From assembly GCF_900115805.1 (NCBI RefSeq), contig NZ_FOXU01000006.1:173991-237990 (forward strand): a DNA stretch of 64,000 nt, read 5' to 3'. The notes under the pieces are model-generated. The model made no database searches. It saw nothing but the letters and a program-made list of their open reading frames with translations, and had not been told where the DNA came from. The stretch is from Psychrobacillus psychrotolerans. Lineage in GTDB: Bacteria > Bacillota > Bacilli > Bacillales_A > Planococcaceae. A program made the position numbers and the translations under genes. Below are positions 37,841 through 47,754 of the stretch, in pieces (the stretch's first letter is position 1; every line of letters begins with the position of its first letter).

Positions 37841-40259
37841 CTTTTCTATCTCCTTTCTTTTTTGCTAGGCGAACAGTAATCATTCCTATAATTCCAAGTG
37901 AAGCAATAGTAAGTACACTAATTTCAAATAATGTATCAAAGCCACGATAATCGACTAAAATAACGTTTACGATATTACCTCCACCTGCTTCCGAGTAAAC
38001 AGTTTCCTTATAATACTCAGAGATGGAGACAACAAGCTTTTGAGAGTGTGAAGCTATAGCAATCAACGTCACCATGACACCAACACCTAAAGCAATTAGA
38101 AAGTTATTCAATCGGAAACGACGATCTTCTTTCCCTTTTTCATACTTGTTCAATTTCGGAAGATGATAGAAGGCACCTAAGAAAAGTGCAACCGATACAG
38201 TTTCAATGACTAACTGTGTTAATGCTAAATCTGGAGCTTTAAAAATGATATAAAATAACGCTACAGTATATCCAACAGCACCAAGAGCAATGATAGCAGT
38301 GAGTCTAGATTTGGTAACTAAAATAGTGATTGTACTGATGATTAACACAACTGAAATTAATACCTCAAAAAATTGAATTGGAGCTAGATTAGTGAGGTCC
38401 ATAACAAATGCATCTTTTACCCACATTGTAAAAGCTAACAGAATTATCAATGCTGCAAACATGTAGATTAAATAGGAACGAATAGATCCAGTCATATAGC
38501 TAGAAGATAATCGGTTTGCACCTTTGTCTGAGAGATTCATTAGGCCATCATAAAATCTATTCAGTGAAATCTTAGCAGGCATATTTTCGTATAGTGGAAC
38601 CCATTTAGCAATTGTTTTATATAAGAGGAACCCTATTAAAAAGATGCCTAATGTCATATACAATGCTGTAGATTCAAAACCATGCCATGCTTTAATCTTA
38701 AATCCAACATCTGCAGGTACTTGATATGCAAGCGGCTGAATGGCAGCTACTGCAGGTTTTATAAACGTATTACCAAAAAAGTTGGGAACAAAGAATATTA
38801 CTATTACAAGTATTGCTAAAATTGCAGGAGACACTAGCATTCCTAGAGGAGCTTCATGTGCTTTTTTCGGCAATAGTTCAGGTTTATATTTTCCACGGAA
38901 TGTATGGAATACGAAATACAAACTGTACACAAAGGTGAAAACACTAGCAATCCAAGCAATTACTGGAAACAAAATCCACCAGGAATCTAAAGAGTGTACA
39001 TTAAATTGCTGTAAGGAAAGCGTAGCATCTAAAAACATTTCTTTACTTAAGAAACCATTAAATAATGGAATACCAGCCATGGAGAAACTACCGATCATAG
39101 CGATGGTAAAACTAATAGGCATCAAGCTCATTAAACCGCCAAGTTTACGAATATCTCGTGTACCTGTCTCATGATCAACAATACCTGCAATCATGAACAA
39201 GCTACCTTTAAATGTAGCATGATTCATTAAGTGGAATATTGCTGCAAAAGAAGCGAATGTAAAGGTGGTTACTAAGTCTCCTGTAACATGATAGGAGATT
39301 GACCCAATTCCAAGTAAGGACATGATCAGGCCGAGTTGGCTTACTGTAGAGAAAGCAAGTATAGCCTTTAAATCTGTTTGTTTCACAGCAAAGATAGAAC
39401 CCCAGAATAATGTTAACAATCCTACTCCAGTCACAAGCCAAACCCAAACTTCAGATAAAGCGAATATTGGAGTGAATCTGGCAACTAAATATAAGCCTGC
39501 TTTAACCATTGTAGCCGAATGTAAGTAGGCACTTACCGGAGTTGGGGCTTCCATCGCATCCGGTAACCATATGTAAAAAGGAAACTGAGCTGACTTTGTA
39601 AAAGCTCCAATTAGTACTAGGACAAGTGCCCAAACAAATAAATCATGATTGACAAGTGTAGAAGCTTGGTCGATTAGTTCACGAATAGAGAACGTGTCTC
39701 CCATTATACCTAGTATTACGAAGCCTCCAAGCATCATCAACCCACCGAATACAGTAATCATCATCGATTTTAAAGCGCCAAAGCGAGAGCGATCCTTTGT
39801 ATACCAATATCCAATGAGTAAGAAAGACGAAATAGAGGTTAACTCCCAGAAGAAATATAAACTAATGAGATGATCCGATTGGACAACGCCTAACATTGCA
39901 CTCATGAATAGCAATAGATAAACGTAGAAATTTCCTAGTTTCTCTTTTTCTTTATCCAAGTAAAAAATAGAATAGAGAACGACTAACATACCGATTCCAG
40001 TAATTAGTAAAGAAAATAGTAAACTTAACCCGTCCAAATATGAAACTAAGGAAATATCCAAGGATGGAATCCATGCAAACTCCTCCATGTAAGTATTACC
40101 GGCCATGATGTCAGGGATATAGGTACCATAAAAGGCAACCAATCCAAGTGGAACAAGTAGTACAAACCAGCCGGTATGAATATTAGAAACTTTCTTGAAC
40201 AGAAAAGGAATCACGAAGGCCACTATTATAGGTAAGAAAATAGCAAAAATAAGGGACAA
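37827..40259 (-). CDS. mrpA: Mrp Na+/H+ antiporter subunit A
   Basis: An 810-residue subunit: a NuoL-like N-terminal portion of about 16 helices, with FFWELTSISSFLLIGYWY (the helix 5 Glu) and KSAQFPFYIWLPDAMEAPTPVSAYLHSATMVKAGLYL (Lys/His half-channel), and a C-terminal MnhB-like extension including YRGFDTLFEISVL. The Mrp complex exports Na+ in exchange for H+ and supports alkali and salt tolerance and pH homeostasis. First gene of the operon. Confidence 0.97.
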   Translation of the reverse strand: MSLIFAIFLPIIVAFVIPFLFKKVSNIHTGWFVLLVPLGLVAFYGTYIPDIMAGNTYMEEFAWIPSLDISLVSYLDGLSLLFSLLITGIGMLVVLYSIFYLDKEKEKLGNFYVYLLLFMSAMLGVVQSDHLISLYFFWELTSISSFLLIGYWYTKDRSRFGALKSMMITVFGGLMMLGGFVILGIMGDTFSIRELIDQASTLVNHDLFVWALVLVLIGAFTKSAQFPFYIWLPDAMEAPTPVSAYLHSATMVKAGLYLVARFTPIFALSEVWVWLVTGVGLLTLFWGSIFAVKQTDLKAILAFSTVSQLGLIMSLLGIGSISYHVTGDLVTTFTFASFAAIFHLMNHATFKGSLFMIAGIVDHETGTRDIRKLGGLMSLMPISFTIAMIGSFSMAGIPLFNGFLSKEMFLDATLSLQQFNVHSLDSWWILFPVIAWIASVFTFVYSLYFVFHTFRGKYKPELLPKKAHEAPLGMLVSPAILAILVIVIFFVPNFFGNTFIKPAVAAIQPLAYQVPADVGFKIKAWHGFESTALYMTLGIFLIGFLLYKTIAKWVPLYENMPAKISLNRFYDGLMNLSDKGANRLSSSYMTGSIRSYLIYMFAALIILLAFTMWVKDAFVMDLTNLAPIQFFEVLISVVLIISTITILVTKSRLTAIIALGAVGYTVALFYIIFKAPDLALTQLVIETVSVALFLGAFYHLPKLNKYEKGKEDRRFRLNNFLIALGVGVMVTLIAIASHSQKLVVSISEYYKETVYSEAGGGNIVNVILVDYRGFDTLFEISVLTIASLGIIGMITVRLAKKKGDRKVENK

Positions 40260-40334
40260 GGGGAATCCTCCTTTCAGATAAGTATGTATTTATATGCACC
40301 TCAAATTATAACGTAAAAAATTATTATTTGCATG

Positions 40335-40351
40335 GACTATTGCGTATAGTC
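40335..40351. promoter_or_regulatory. Perfect inverted repeat between mrpA and yufK
   Basis: gactat-tgcgt-atagtc is a 17-bp palindrome, about 76 bp upstream of mrpA and 127 bp upstream of yufK, in the divergent intergenic region. It could be an operator or a short RNA hairpin. I know no regulator with this site. Confidence 0.35.
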
Positions 40352-40477
40352 TATTTCATTCGATATGATAATTAGGATTAGTTAAATAAGTAGAACTACG
40401 TTTTGGAAATGTCATAAAGTATTCACTTGTTTCAATAATCGACGCAAAAATAGCATTTATCAATTAAAGGAGCACTT

Positions 40478-41038
40478 ATGAAAAACCCTTATGTGTTTGG
40501 CTTTTTACCATTAATTACAATAGTATTATTCAGTTTGTCCTTTGCAACATTCTCGATGAATAAAGTTATAGACCTTTTTAAGGTGATCGGGGTGTACAGT
40601 GGGATGAGAGAATTTCTTTCTGATATAGAACTAAAACTTTTTCTACTGATTATTTTGGCATTAATCTATTTTATGGTTTTTTCGGCATTAAAACTTATTG
40701 CTGAAACCATTCATGAAATAGGTATGTTATTTTTCTCGAAGGATTATGAAGGAAAAACAATGGCGCAGGCTCGTGGTGGCTTTGTAATCTTTTTTATAGG
40801 GGCAATAATTTCTCTAGTAGGATTTCAATCGATTCAGTTACTACTTATTATATTCTTGTTAACTACTTTTATATATTTTGTGTATGTAGTATATAAATTG
40901 AGTGGTTCAATGAGTCTTATCGGTACACTTGGTTTAGTTATGTTTGAAATTATTATCTGGAGTCTATTTATGGCTCTGGTCATATATATAATTATCAAAC
41001 TATACAATGGGATAATTGCCAGCCTACCGTTTCTTTAG
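40478..41038 (+). CDS. yufK: DUF5366 membrane protein (YufK-like)
   Basis: A 186-residue protein with about five hydrophobic helices and an Arg/Gly-rich loop (KTMAQARGGFVIFFIGAI). It matches YufK, which also lies divergent to mrpA in B. subtilis. Function unknown. Ribosome site aaaggag. Confidence 0.85.
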   Translation: MKNPYVFGFLPLITIVLFSLSFATFSMNKVIDLFKVIGVYSGMREFLSDIELKLFLLIILALIYFMVFSALKLIAETIHEIGMLFFSKDYEGKTMAQARGGFVIFFIGAIISLVGFQSIQLLLIIFLLTTFIYFVYVVYKLSGSMSLIGTLGLVMFEIIIWSLFMALVIYIIIKLYNGIIASLPFL

Positions 41039-41124
41039 GATTTACTAGATATACTATAGAACGGACATTTAAAGGAGTAAGCAGTATAAGGCTAAAATGA
41101 ATTATGACTTAGTGGGGTAGAGAT

Positions 41125-41997
41125 ATGGAAACTATAGACAAAATCATAAACACTCTAAAGAACAAACACATCATTCAAGAACAGGTTATAGAATGGACAG
41201 AGATAAAAAGTGGCACAACTGATGGAACAATATATAGATTATCTTCTGAAAAGAAGCCGTTATATGTGTTAAAAAAAGATGAACCTAAAGTTGTTGCCGC
41301 GACTAATGGATTTCTTGAAACTTATAAAAACATTAAGTTATTGCCAAATGTACTTTACACGGATGAATTTAATGAGTTTATTGTTTACTCGTATATTTCA
41401 GGAGACACTCATATAAATCGCGGATCTAAATCAGAATGGATGAAGATTATAGTTGGAGAATTGATAAATCATTATGAAAAAGCAGAGGAGAATTTTAGCC
41501 GTGGGAGAGTAACAGGTATAAATAGAAGCTTATGGGCTGACTTTAATCTGGAAAGCTTGGAATATGCGAAAGCTAATATCGGGGATTTATTTTCGAACGA
41601 AGAACACAGGAGAGTAAGGCTTTTAGTAAATAAACTAAATACTTATGAATACCAACAAGAGAAATATTATCTTCACGGAGATGCAGGTGTGCATAATTTC
41701 GTATTTAACAGCCACAAATTAAATGGAATTATCGACCCATCACCATTAATTGGTCCTAAGATTTATGATTTTACATATGCATTTTGTTCCTCTCCTGACG
41801 ATTTAAATCTAGAAACATTATATTCTTCGTTTTCATTGTTGCATCAAGAACAGCGCATTACTAAGGTGGAACTTTTGGAAGAGGTTCTATTTCAGTTGTA
41901 TACACGTATTGGTATTTGTAAAAAAGTGCATCCTCAAGATTTGGTTGCCTACCTTGAAGCATGGAAGGAATGGCGAGTATACCTTCCTTCTATCTAA
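41125..41997 (+). CDS. Phosphotransferase-fold protein (APH/choline-kinase-like)
   Basis: A 290-residue protein with an aminoglycoside-phosphotransferase-like kinase fold. The catalytic loop is LHGDAGVHNF (D186, N191) and the metal Asp is D204 in IIDPSPLIGPKIYDF; a candidate ATP-anchoring lysine is K50 (YVLKKDE). Members phosphorylate aminoglycosides, choline, homoserine or other metabolites; the substrate here is unknown and no resistance role should be assumed. It is followed 34 bp later by a P-loop kinase gene. Confidence 0.8.
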   Translation: METIDKIINTLKNKHIIQEQVIEWTEIKSGTTDGTIYRLSSEKKPLYVLKKDEPKVVAATNGFLETYKNIKLLPNVLYTDEFNEFIVYSYISGDTHINRGSKSEWMKIIVGELINHYEKAEENFSRGRVTGINRSLWADFNLESLEYAKANIGDLFSNEEHRRVRLLVNKLNTYEYQQEKYYLHGDAGVHNFVFNSHKLNGIIDPSPLIGPKIYDFTYAFCSSPDDLNLETLYSSFSLLHQEQRITKVELLEEVLFQLYTRIGICKKVHPQDLVAYLEAWKEWRVYLPSI

Positions 41998-42031
41998 TTC
42001 TATTTCTAAAATATGACGATGGAGTTGTCTA

Positions 42032-42586
42032 ATGAAAAGGTTAGTAATTATGACAGTTGGAAAAACGCATAGTGGCAAAACTACATTTGCCAAAGCTTTA
42101 GAAAAAGAGCTTCTCAACTCAGTTGTGATAGATCAAGATAATCATGCGGAGTTTCTTCATGAGCATTACCAATCCTTATTGCCCAAGCAGGGTAGTAATA
42201 CGATAAAATATGCAATTACACAAGCTATTGTTCATCATGCTGTTCATGAGACAAATTGTCATATGATTCTTTGTAACTCAAATCGCAATCGGAATGGTCG
42301 TTTGAAACTAATCAATTATTATCAAAGCAAAGGGTTTACTTGTATCCTCGTAAACTTTGAGATCCCTGATCATGTTTTAAAAGAGAGAATTACAAAAAGT
42401 GAGCGTAGTACATCGATTTTAAGAGTGGCTGCCACTTTTGATGAAGTACTTTTTCGCCAACAGGTAGAAACAAAAGAAGGCGATATACTAACTCCTGCTG
42501 GAGATGAAGCCGAGCATTTATTTGTTATTAAAAAGCAGGAGGATGTTGAGTCCGTCATTCGAAAAATTGTAGATACTGCTTTTTGA
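42032..42586 (+). CDS. P-loop ATPase / small-molecule kinase-like protein
   Basis: A 184-residue protein with Walker A GKTHSGKT (10-17, GxxxxGKT), then an Asp/His patch (VIDQDNHAEF), and LVNFEIPDHVLKERI, which resembles the lid of zeta-toxin/AAA_33-type kinases. Such proteins phosphorylate nucleotides, sugars or RNA ends. It is probably cotranscribed with the phosphotransferase-fold gene just upstream. Substrate unknown. Confidence 0.8.
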   Translation: MKRLVIMTVGKTHSGKTTFAKALEKELLNSVVIDQDNHAEFLHEHYQSLLPKQGSNTIKYAITQAIVHHAVHETNCHMILCNSNRNRNGRLKLINYYQSKGFTCILVNFEIPDHVLKERITKSERSTSILRVAATFDEVLFRQQVETKEGDILTPAGDEAEHLFVIKKQEDVESVIRKIVDTAF

Positions 42587-42754
42587 GGTATGTAGAGATT
42601 AGAAGAAATTATTATATAAAGAAGCAAAATAGCGAACAAAATTTCATCTTCGAGAGAGAGCTTATTTACTGAATAGGAAGGTATCCTTTCTCTAGTAATC
42701 CATGCTAACGTGTCTCCGAGTGGTATAAAGAAGACGGAAACAACTATAAGAAGA

Positions 42755-42812
42755 GAAAAAGGGATGCTGGTAGGTTGTGAAGGACGTCACAACAAACTAG
42801 CATCCCTTAAAT
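42755..42812 (-). terminator. Terminator downstream of pbpD
   Basis: On the minus strand the arms aagggatgct and agcatccctt (continuing inward with a few mismatches to gtgac/cttcac) are followed by a T-run. The stretch 42587-42883 holds nothing else I recognise. Confidence 0.75.
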
Positions 42813-42883
42813 ATGACTCGGTAATAATCAGTTAGCATAGTAACTATTCAGAGCCGTTCGAAAACGATAGAAATAGACTTTTC

Positions 42884-44737
42884 TCAATTCATTATTTGAT
42901 TAAAAATTTTATGGTGAATCTTTTTCGATTCTATCGGTTTCATATTTTTCGGCATATCATAACCAATCCACACTGCAGCTGTATAAGTATCTGTAAGCCC
43001 TGTAATCCAGTAATCATAAAAATCATTGGTTGTTCCTGTTTTAGCCCCAATATAAGAGGACTGCACACTTATGCCCTTGCCGGTCCCATTAGCGACCACG
43101 TCTGCTAGTAAATCTCTCATTGTATGCACAGTTGTAGGAGACCAGACTTCGATCTTTTCTTTTTGCCATTCATATAGAGAATCGCCATTCTTGTTCGTTA
43201 CTTTTTGAATAGCGTGAGCCGGTTTATACATTCCATTGATAAAGCCTGTGTAAGCATCAGCCATCTCCAGGACTGTAACCCCATTCGTTAACCCCCCTAG
43301 AGCAGCAGGGTAGGTATGATCTCCCGGAACTAAGTGATTAAATTGAAATTGCTCTAATTTCGCAAATGCCTCTTCAATCCCTACAGTTTGTAATAGACGC
43401 ACAGCGGGTGTATTGTGACTAAATCGAAATGCTTGTTTTAGCGATACATTGCCGTATATGGCCCCACCATAATTTTGCGGACAATAACTCATAATACATA
43501 GTTTCCCCCCACTAATCTCATTGTTTGGAGTTAATGAAGTCGTTTCAAAAACGGGACCATATACGAGTAAAGGTTTTAAAGCTGAACCGGGTTGTCGCAC
43601 TGCTTGATTAGCCCGGTTAAAATCAAACTTTTTATAATCTTTGCCGCCGAACATACTGACTATTTCTCTTGTCTCATTATTAATAACGATAGAAGCAGCT
43701 TGTAAATCATTTGTTCTGTCTAGGAGATTATCGATATATGTTACATCTTCTTTTTGCTTATGAGGATCTAATGCGCTATGCACGATTAGTCCTTGCGAGA
43801 TTACTTCGTTTACGCGAGTTTGTAATTCGTTTTTTAGAAACACCGCCTGCTGCTCATTGGAGGCAGACTCAATTTTCTGTTGAAACCCCTCGTTACTACT
43901 GATCAGGGACTTTAGCTCGTCTAACACATAGGTGCTATAAACTGGATACAATTGTTTTTTTGTCTTAGTCTGAAGAACAATAGGCTCGTTTTTTAAGCTA
44001 TTTCCATGCTCTGCAGAAATTTTGTTGTTTTTCACTAATACCTCTATCAACAACTCTTGTCGTTTCTTTGTAGCTTCGAAGTTTTCCAAAGGATTATATA
44101 GAGACGGGTTGTTAGGTATAGCGGTTATGAATACTTGTTGTGCTTCCGTTAATTCATTTAACGGTTTACCAAAGTAGTAGGTTGCAGCTGCCCCAATTCC
44201 ATACACTTGGTTACTAAAGTATATTTCGTTTAGATAATTCTCTAGTATCTCATCTTTTTCTGTTTGTTTTTCCATCTCATAGGCATAGACGAGTTCCGTA
44301 ACTTTTCGTTCATACGTTTTTTCTGTAGATAAGTAACGTAGCCTCACTAATTGCTGAGTAATCGTACTTGCCCCCTGGTCGCTGGAATTTGCGGCGGCAT
44401 TGGCAAAAACTGCACGAAAAATCGCACTGAAATTAAAGCCAATATGATTATAAAACTCTGCATCCTCACTTTGTATAAGCACCTCTTGTACGAAGAGAGG
44501 AATAGATTCTAATGGCAGGGGATCTCGCCACTCAACATAATCTTCTGAGAAAATTTCCTTATCTTTATCCAACAGTACTATAGGAGATGTAATAACGGGT
44601 GTATTCAGTGGAATTGCCTCTTTTAAACTTTCTTTAAACTCTGATGCAGTTAAAATTTCGCTATGGATAAACGAGTATAAAATCCAAATGAGAGGAAAGC
44701 AAAGAAGAACAATAATATATCCAAATGCTTGTCGCAT
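42884..44737 (-). CDS. pbpD: Class A penicillin-binding protein (PbpD/PBP4-like)
   Basis: Start at ATG 44737 (behind ttggag), 32 codons inside the longest frame, since it begins with the N-terminal transmembrane segment MRQAFGYIIVLLCF. Length 617 residues. Glycosyltransferase-51 domain in the first half (QSEDAEFYNHIGFN, GASTITQQLVR). Transpeptidase domain has SxxK (RQPGSALKPLL), SxN (FSHNTPA) and KTG (GAKTGTTND). It matches B. subtilis PbpD, with which yuxJ is also neighbour. It polymerises and crosslinks peptidoglycan outside the membrane. Confidence 0.92.
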   Translation of the reverse strand: MRQAFGYIIVLLCFPLIWILYSFIHSEILTASEFKESLKEAIPLNTPVITSPIVLLDKDKEIFSEDYVEWRDPLPLESIPLFVQEVLIQSEDAEFYNHIGFNFSAIFRAVFANAAANSSDQGASTITQQLVRLRYLSTEKTYERKVTELVYAYEMEKQTEKDEILENYLNEIYFSNQVYGIGAAATYYFGKPLNELTEAQQVFITAIPNNPSLYNPLENFEATKKRQELLIEVLVKNNKISAEHGNSLKNEPIVLQTKTKKQLYPVYSTYVLDELKSLISSNEGFQQKIESASNEQQAVFLKNELQTRVNEVISQGLIVHSALDPHKQKEDVTYIDNLLDRTNDLQAASIVINNETREIVSMFGGKDYKKFDFNRANQAVRQPGSALKPLLVYGPVFETTSLTPNNEISGGKLCIMSYCPQNYGGAIYGNVSLKQAFRFSHNTPAVRLLQTVGIEEAFAKLEQFQFNHLVPGDHTYPAALGGLTNGVTVLEMADAYTGFINGMYKPAHAIQKVTNKNGDSLYEWQKEKIEVWSPTTVHTMRDLLADVVANGTGKGISVQSSYIGAKTGTTNDFYDYWITGLTDTYTAAVWIGYDMPKNMKPIESKKIHHKIFNQIMN

Positions 44738-44840
44738 AAACTTGCACTCCAATTCTAATAATCTAATAACTAAAGCGCAAATTTTACGACATCGTGGTTC
44801 TTCTGCGAGAAGGGCGTCGTAAAATAAAAACATTTTGTAA

Positions 44841-44872
44841 CGACTCGATGGGTAAGGCGCTGGATCTGGACA
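44841..44872 (-). repeat. Second copy of the dispersed repeat core, upstream of pbpD
   Basis: Read on the minus strand, tgtccagatccagcgcctta plus cccatcgagtcg matches the core at 19448-19479 at 26 of 32 positions. A 10-bp perfect inverted repeat attttacgac/gtcgtaaaat (44781-44790 and 44816-44825) sits beside it on the pbpD side. Confidence 0.6.
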
Positions 44873-44907
44873 GATAATATGTCAAAGCATATATTCTCTT
44901 TTCTAAT

Positions 44908-44950
44908 AAAAAGAATAGCACACTTTCGATATGGAAAGTGTGCTATCTTT
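44908..44950 (-). terminator. Terminator of the YuxJ-like gene
   Basis: Arms atagcacactttc and gaaagtgtgctat are perfect and end near the stop codon; a T-rich tail follows on the minus strand. Confidence 0.85.
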
Positions 44951-46184
44951 AAGTTAATTTTGCATGCATTTCTTCCTCTATTAACACATCCTCAAAATCT
45001 ATTCGAGGTTTTTTTCTAGCGTAGTATATAATAACGAATGCTATTAAGAACAACGCACCTGTAACAAAAAAGACTGATGAAATACCGATGTAACCACTGA
45101 TAAATCCTCCAAACATTGGTCCAATTATATTACCTAAAAAACGGAAACTTGTATTATATCCCATTAGTTCACCTTGAACCTCGATAGGGGCTTCTCTTCG
45201 TATTAAAGCGGTAGTAATTGGTATTAATCCACCAGATGCAATACCGAACAAGAAACGCAGTATTATCAGTTGCCATAATTCGGTGACGAATGCCTGAGGC
45301 ACGATAAAAACAAAGGCTATAATTAGAAGAAAGGATAATATTTTTTCATATCCAATAGAATCTCCTAGTTTTCCCCAAGTTCTAGCAAACAGTAGACTTC
45401 CTACTCCGGTAGCACTAAAGGTAATACCTGCAAGAAGGGCAACTTCTTTCGAGTTCGTTAATTGAGAAACATATAAAGATAAAAGTGGTTGAATACTAAA
45501 AAGTCCAATTTGTATTAAGGAAGTTATCATTAGAACATTTAACACGAGACGGTGGTGAAATATACTGGAGATAACAGTTTTTCTGGAATATTCATGATCT
45601 CCTTCTTTTTTCTCTTTGCGAATTTCATGTATTCCAAAAAGAACTATTAAAGCCGCAATAGAGACAGCTGTTGCAGTAATCATAAATGTATATTGAAAAC
45701 CGAATGTATCTGCTAGTAACCCACCAATAATGGGACCGAATAATGTACCAGAAACACTACCCATTTGCAAAGTACCCATTGTTTTTCCGGCAATTTTCTT
45801 TGGAGTTTGAGAGCTTATAAAGGCTAAAGAGGTAGGGATGAATCCAGTGACAATCCCCATAAACAAACGTAGGACAAAGAAGGCTTCTACAGAATTAACA
45901 AACCCCATTAACAAAACACTAATTGCAATCCCAAATCCATTAATGATTAAGATTGGTTTATATCCATATTTATCAGCTATTCTTCCCCAGATAGGTGACA
46001 TTAAAAATGCAGAAACAAATGTAGCGCCGAATACGAGTCCCGACCATTTTTGTACATACGCTTCCGAGAAATCACCCATTGTATTTATATATAAGGATAA
46101 GAACGGCATAATCATTGTCATCGTGGCAGAAACTAGAAAGATTGAAAACCACATGATCGTAAAATTGCGCTTTTGTACGCTCAC
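44949..46184 (-). CDS. yuxJ: MFS transporter (YuxJ-like)
   Basis: A 411-residue major facilitator with 12 helices. The motif A-like loop between helices 2 and 3 is SPIWGRIADKYGYKP, and the antiporter-type motif C-like segment is GSVSGTLFGPIIGGLLAD, both typical of drug:H+ exporters. Start is GTG behind agggaaggga. The position beside pbpD matches yuxJ of B. subtilis. Substrate unknown. Confidence 0.87.
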   Translation of the reverse strand: MSVQKRNFTIMWFSIFLVSATMTMIMPFLSLYINTMGDFSEAYVQKWSGLVFGATFVSAFLMSPIWGRIADKYGYKPILIINGFGIAISVLLMGFVNSVEAFFVLRLFMGIVTGFIPTSLAFISSQTPKKIAGKTMGTLQMGSVSGTLFGPIIGGLLADTFGFQYTFMITATAVSIAALIVLFGIHEIRKEKKEGDHEYSRKTVISSIFHHRLVLNVLMITSLIQIGLFSIQPLLSLYVSQLTNSKEVALLAGITFSATGVGSLLFARTWGKLGDSIGYEKILSFLLIIAFVFIVPQAFVTELWQLIILRFLFGIASGGLIPITTALIRREAPIEVQGELMGYNTSFRFLGNIIGPMFGGFISGYIGISSVFFVTGALFLIAFVIIYYARKKPRIDFEDVLIEEEMHAKLT

Positions 46185-46322
46185 TGAAATCCCTTCCCTC
46201 TATTGTTTTCTTAGCTTGTACTATTATTAGTATAGAACATTTAGTGTGTCGAAGAAAGTTAGATACTTTGTCACTGAATTTTGGTGTATTGTTATGGTAA
46301 ACTAATTTGGGGTGAATGATTC

Positions 46323-47060
46323 ATGAAAAAACTATTAGTAATTATAGGGATAGCAACAACTATTTGCTTTTTAAGTGCTTGTGGAACAGATGATTCCAAA
46401 GCATCGAAAGTAGAGTTAAAAAAAGAAGATTCTACTATTAATTCTGATACCCAACAAGAAGGAGAGATAATCATGTATCCACAACTATCTAAAGAGGTTG
46501 CTTCAAATGAAGCATTAGTAACTATGAATACATCAATGGGATCGATTAAGATTAAATTATTCCCGGAACTAGCTCCAAAAACAGTGGAGAATTTCTTAAC
46601 ACATGCAGAAAACGGTTATTATGATGGCTTAATATTCCACCGTGTTATTCAAGATTTCATGATCCAAGGTGGAGATCCAACTGGTACTGGCATGGGGGGA
46701 GAAAGTATTTACGGAGCAGAATTTGAAGATGAGTTTTCGATGAATCTCTTCAACCTAAGGGGAGCTCTTTCGATGGCAAATGCAGGACCAAATACAAATG
46801 GTAGTCAATTTTTCATCGTTCAAGCTTCTGAACCACCTGCAACAGCTAAGCAAATGATCGATGGTGGATGGCCAAAGGAAATAGCTGAAGCTTACGAAGA
46901 AATGGGCGGAACTCCGCATCTTGACCAAAAACACACTGTATTTGGTCAGGTCATTGAAGGTATGGAAATAGTGGACCAAATGGCAGCAGTTAAGAAAGGC
47001 GCTCAGGACAAGCCACTAGTCGATATCACAATAGATTCAATGGAAATTACGCAGAAATAA
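46323..47060 (+). CDS. Lipoprotein peptidyl-prolyl cis-trans isomerase (cyclophilin)
   Basis: A 245-residue protein: signal peptide with lipobox LSAC (C20), a short linker (21-55), then a cyclophilin domain with [22 protein letters not shown], the catalytic Arg-Phe block, and [16 protein letters not shown]. It would assist folding on the outer face of the membrane. It is followed 17 bp later by a small membrane protein gene. Confidence 0.92.
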   Translation: MKKLLVIIGIATTICFLSACGTDDSKASKVELKKEDSTINSDTQQEGEIIMYPQLSKEVASNEALVTMNTSMGSIKIKLFPELAPKTVENFLTHAENGYYDGLIFHRVIQDFMIQGGDPTGTGMGGESIYGAEFEDEFSMNLFNLRGALSMANAGPNTNGSQFFIVQASEPPATAKQMIDGGWPKEIAEAYEEMGGTPHLDQKHTVFGQVIEGMEIVDQMAAVKKGAQDKPLVDITIDSMEITQK

Positions 47061-47076
47061 TTAGAGGAGTGTCTAT

Positions 47077-47283
47077 ATGTTTTCGTTTTTACATCTAGCT
47101 TTTTTGTATTTCCCAGAAGATAAATCGGAATATATACCTGTTGTAATCGAATTAGTTGTTTTAGTAGCGCTTTGTGTAATTGTTTTTAGATGGTTATTGA
47201 AAAAATCTAGAAAAGACGCTGAGAAAGCAAGAGTTTTAGAAGAAAAAATTATGCAAGCAAAAAAAGATGAACTTCACAAATAG
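47077..47283 (+). CDS. Small membrane protein with a charged tail
   Basis: A 68-residue protein: one transmembrane segment (YIPVVIELVVLVALCVIVFRWLL) and a C-terminal basic/acidic helix (KKSRKDAEKARVLEEKIMQAKKDEL) that could form a coiled coil. Ribosome site agaggag. Probably cotranscribed with the cyclophilin gene. I do not recognise the family. Confidence 0.72.
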   Translation: MFSFLHLAFLYFPEDKSEYIPVVIELVVLVALCVIVFRWLLKKSRKDAEKARVLEEKIMQAKKDELHK

Positions 47284-47754
47284 TCTCTAAAATAGTATGA
47301 CAATTACTATAGGTGCATATACAAAGAGACCCTCCATTTACAGAGGGCTCTGAAAAAGTCCTAAAAGGTATTTTATAGCGAGCAATGGAACATTTTATGT
47401 TCTCTTGCTCGCTATTTTAAATTGGGGAGTCGTTGATTTGCATTCCATTTGAAGTCGCTGCCTTCCACGCTAATCAGCTAGTATCATCTGCTTATTAGGA
47501 AGAAATTTTTCTTCTCCTATCTAAAGAATTTTTCTCTTCCTGTATACTCAGTTGATACGTCCCATGATTTCAAACCAAGAAATTCTAAACTAAGTCCATA
47601 CATGTGATTTACAATATCGTCGTGCCGAAAGACAATAAGCTTGGTCAATTTTGTCATAGAACTTCACTTCAGGGTGCCACAATAATATGCATGTGAATCT
47701 CAAGCGAATAGCGAAGAAATTAGATAAATAAGGGTAAGAAATAGAAAATGAAAT
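47284..47754. other. Non-coding, degenerate stretch with an insertion-sequence-like end
   Basis: No convincing gene. The block agagggctctgaaaaagtcc (47342-47361) resembles the terminal sequence of IS1182-family elements (recognised by eye only), and nearby DNA includes the inverted block tagcgagcaa...ttgctcgcta (47377-47414). The only frame of note (47590-47805, minus strand, 71 residues) has no ribosome site and no family I recognise. It may be the remains of an insertion sequence. Confidence 0.4.

Noticed and set aside
38740..39174. A 144-codon frame antisense to mrpA
   Set aside because: It lies wholly within a clear mrpA gene, has no ribosome site and no recognisable family. The same applies to long antisense frames over metP (3119-3457), lipA (21229-21660) and yumB (28451-28921).
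41125..41997. An aminoglycoside-resistance gene
   Set aside because: Only the generic kinase-fold motifs are visible. Many such proteins phosphorylate ordinary metabolites, and nothing points to an antibiotic.
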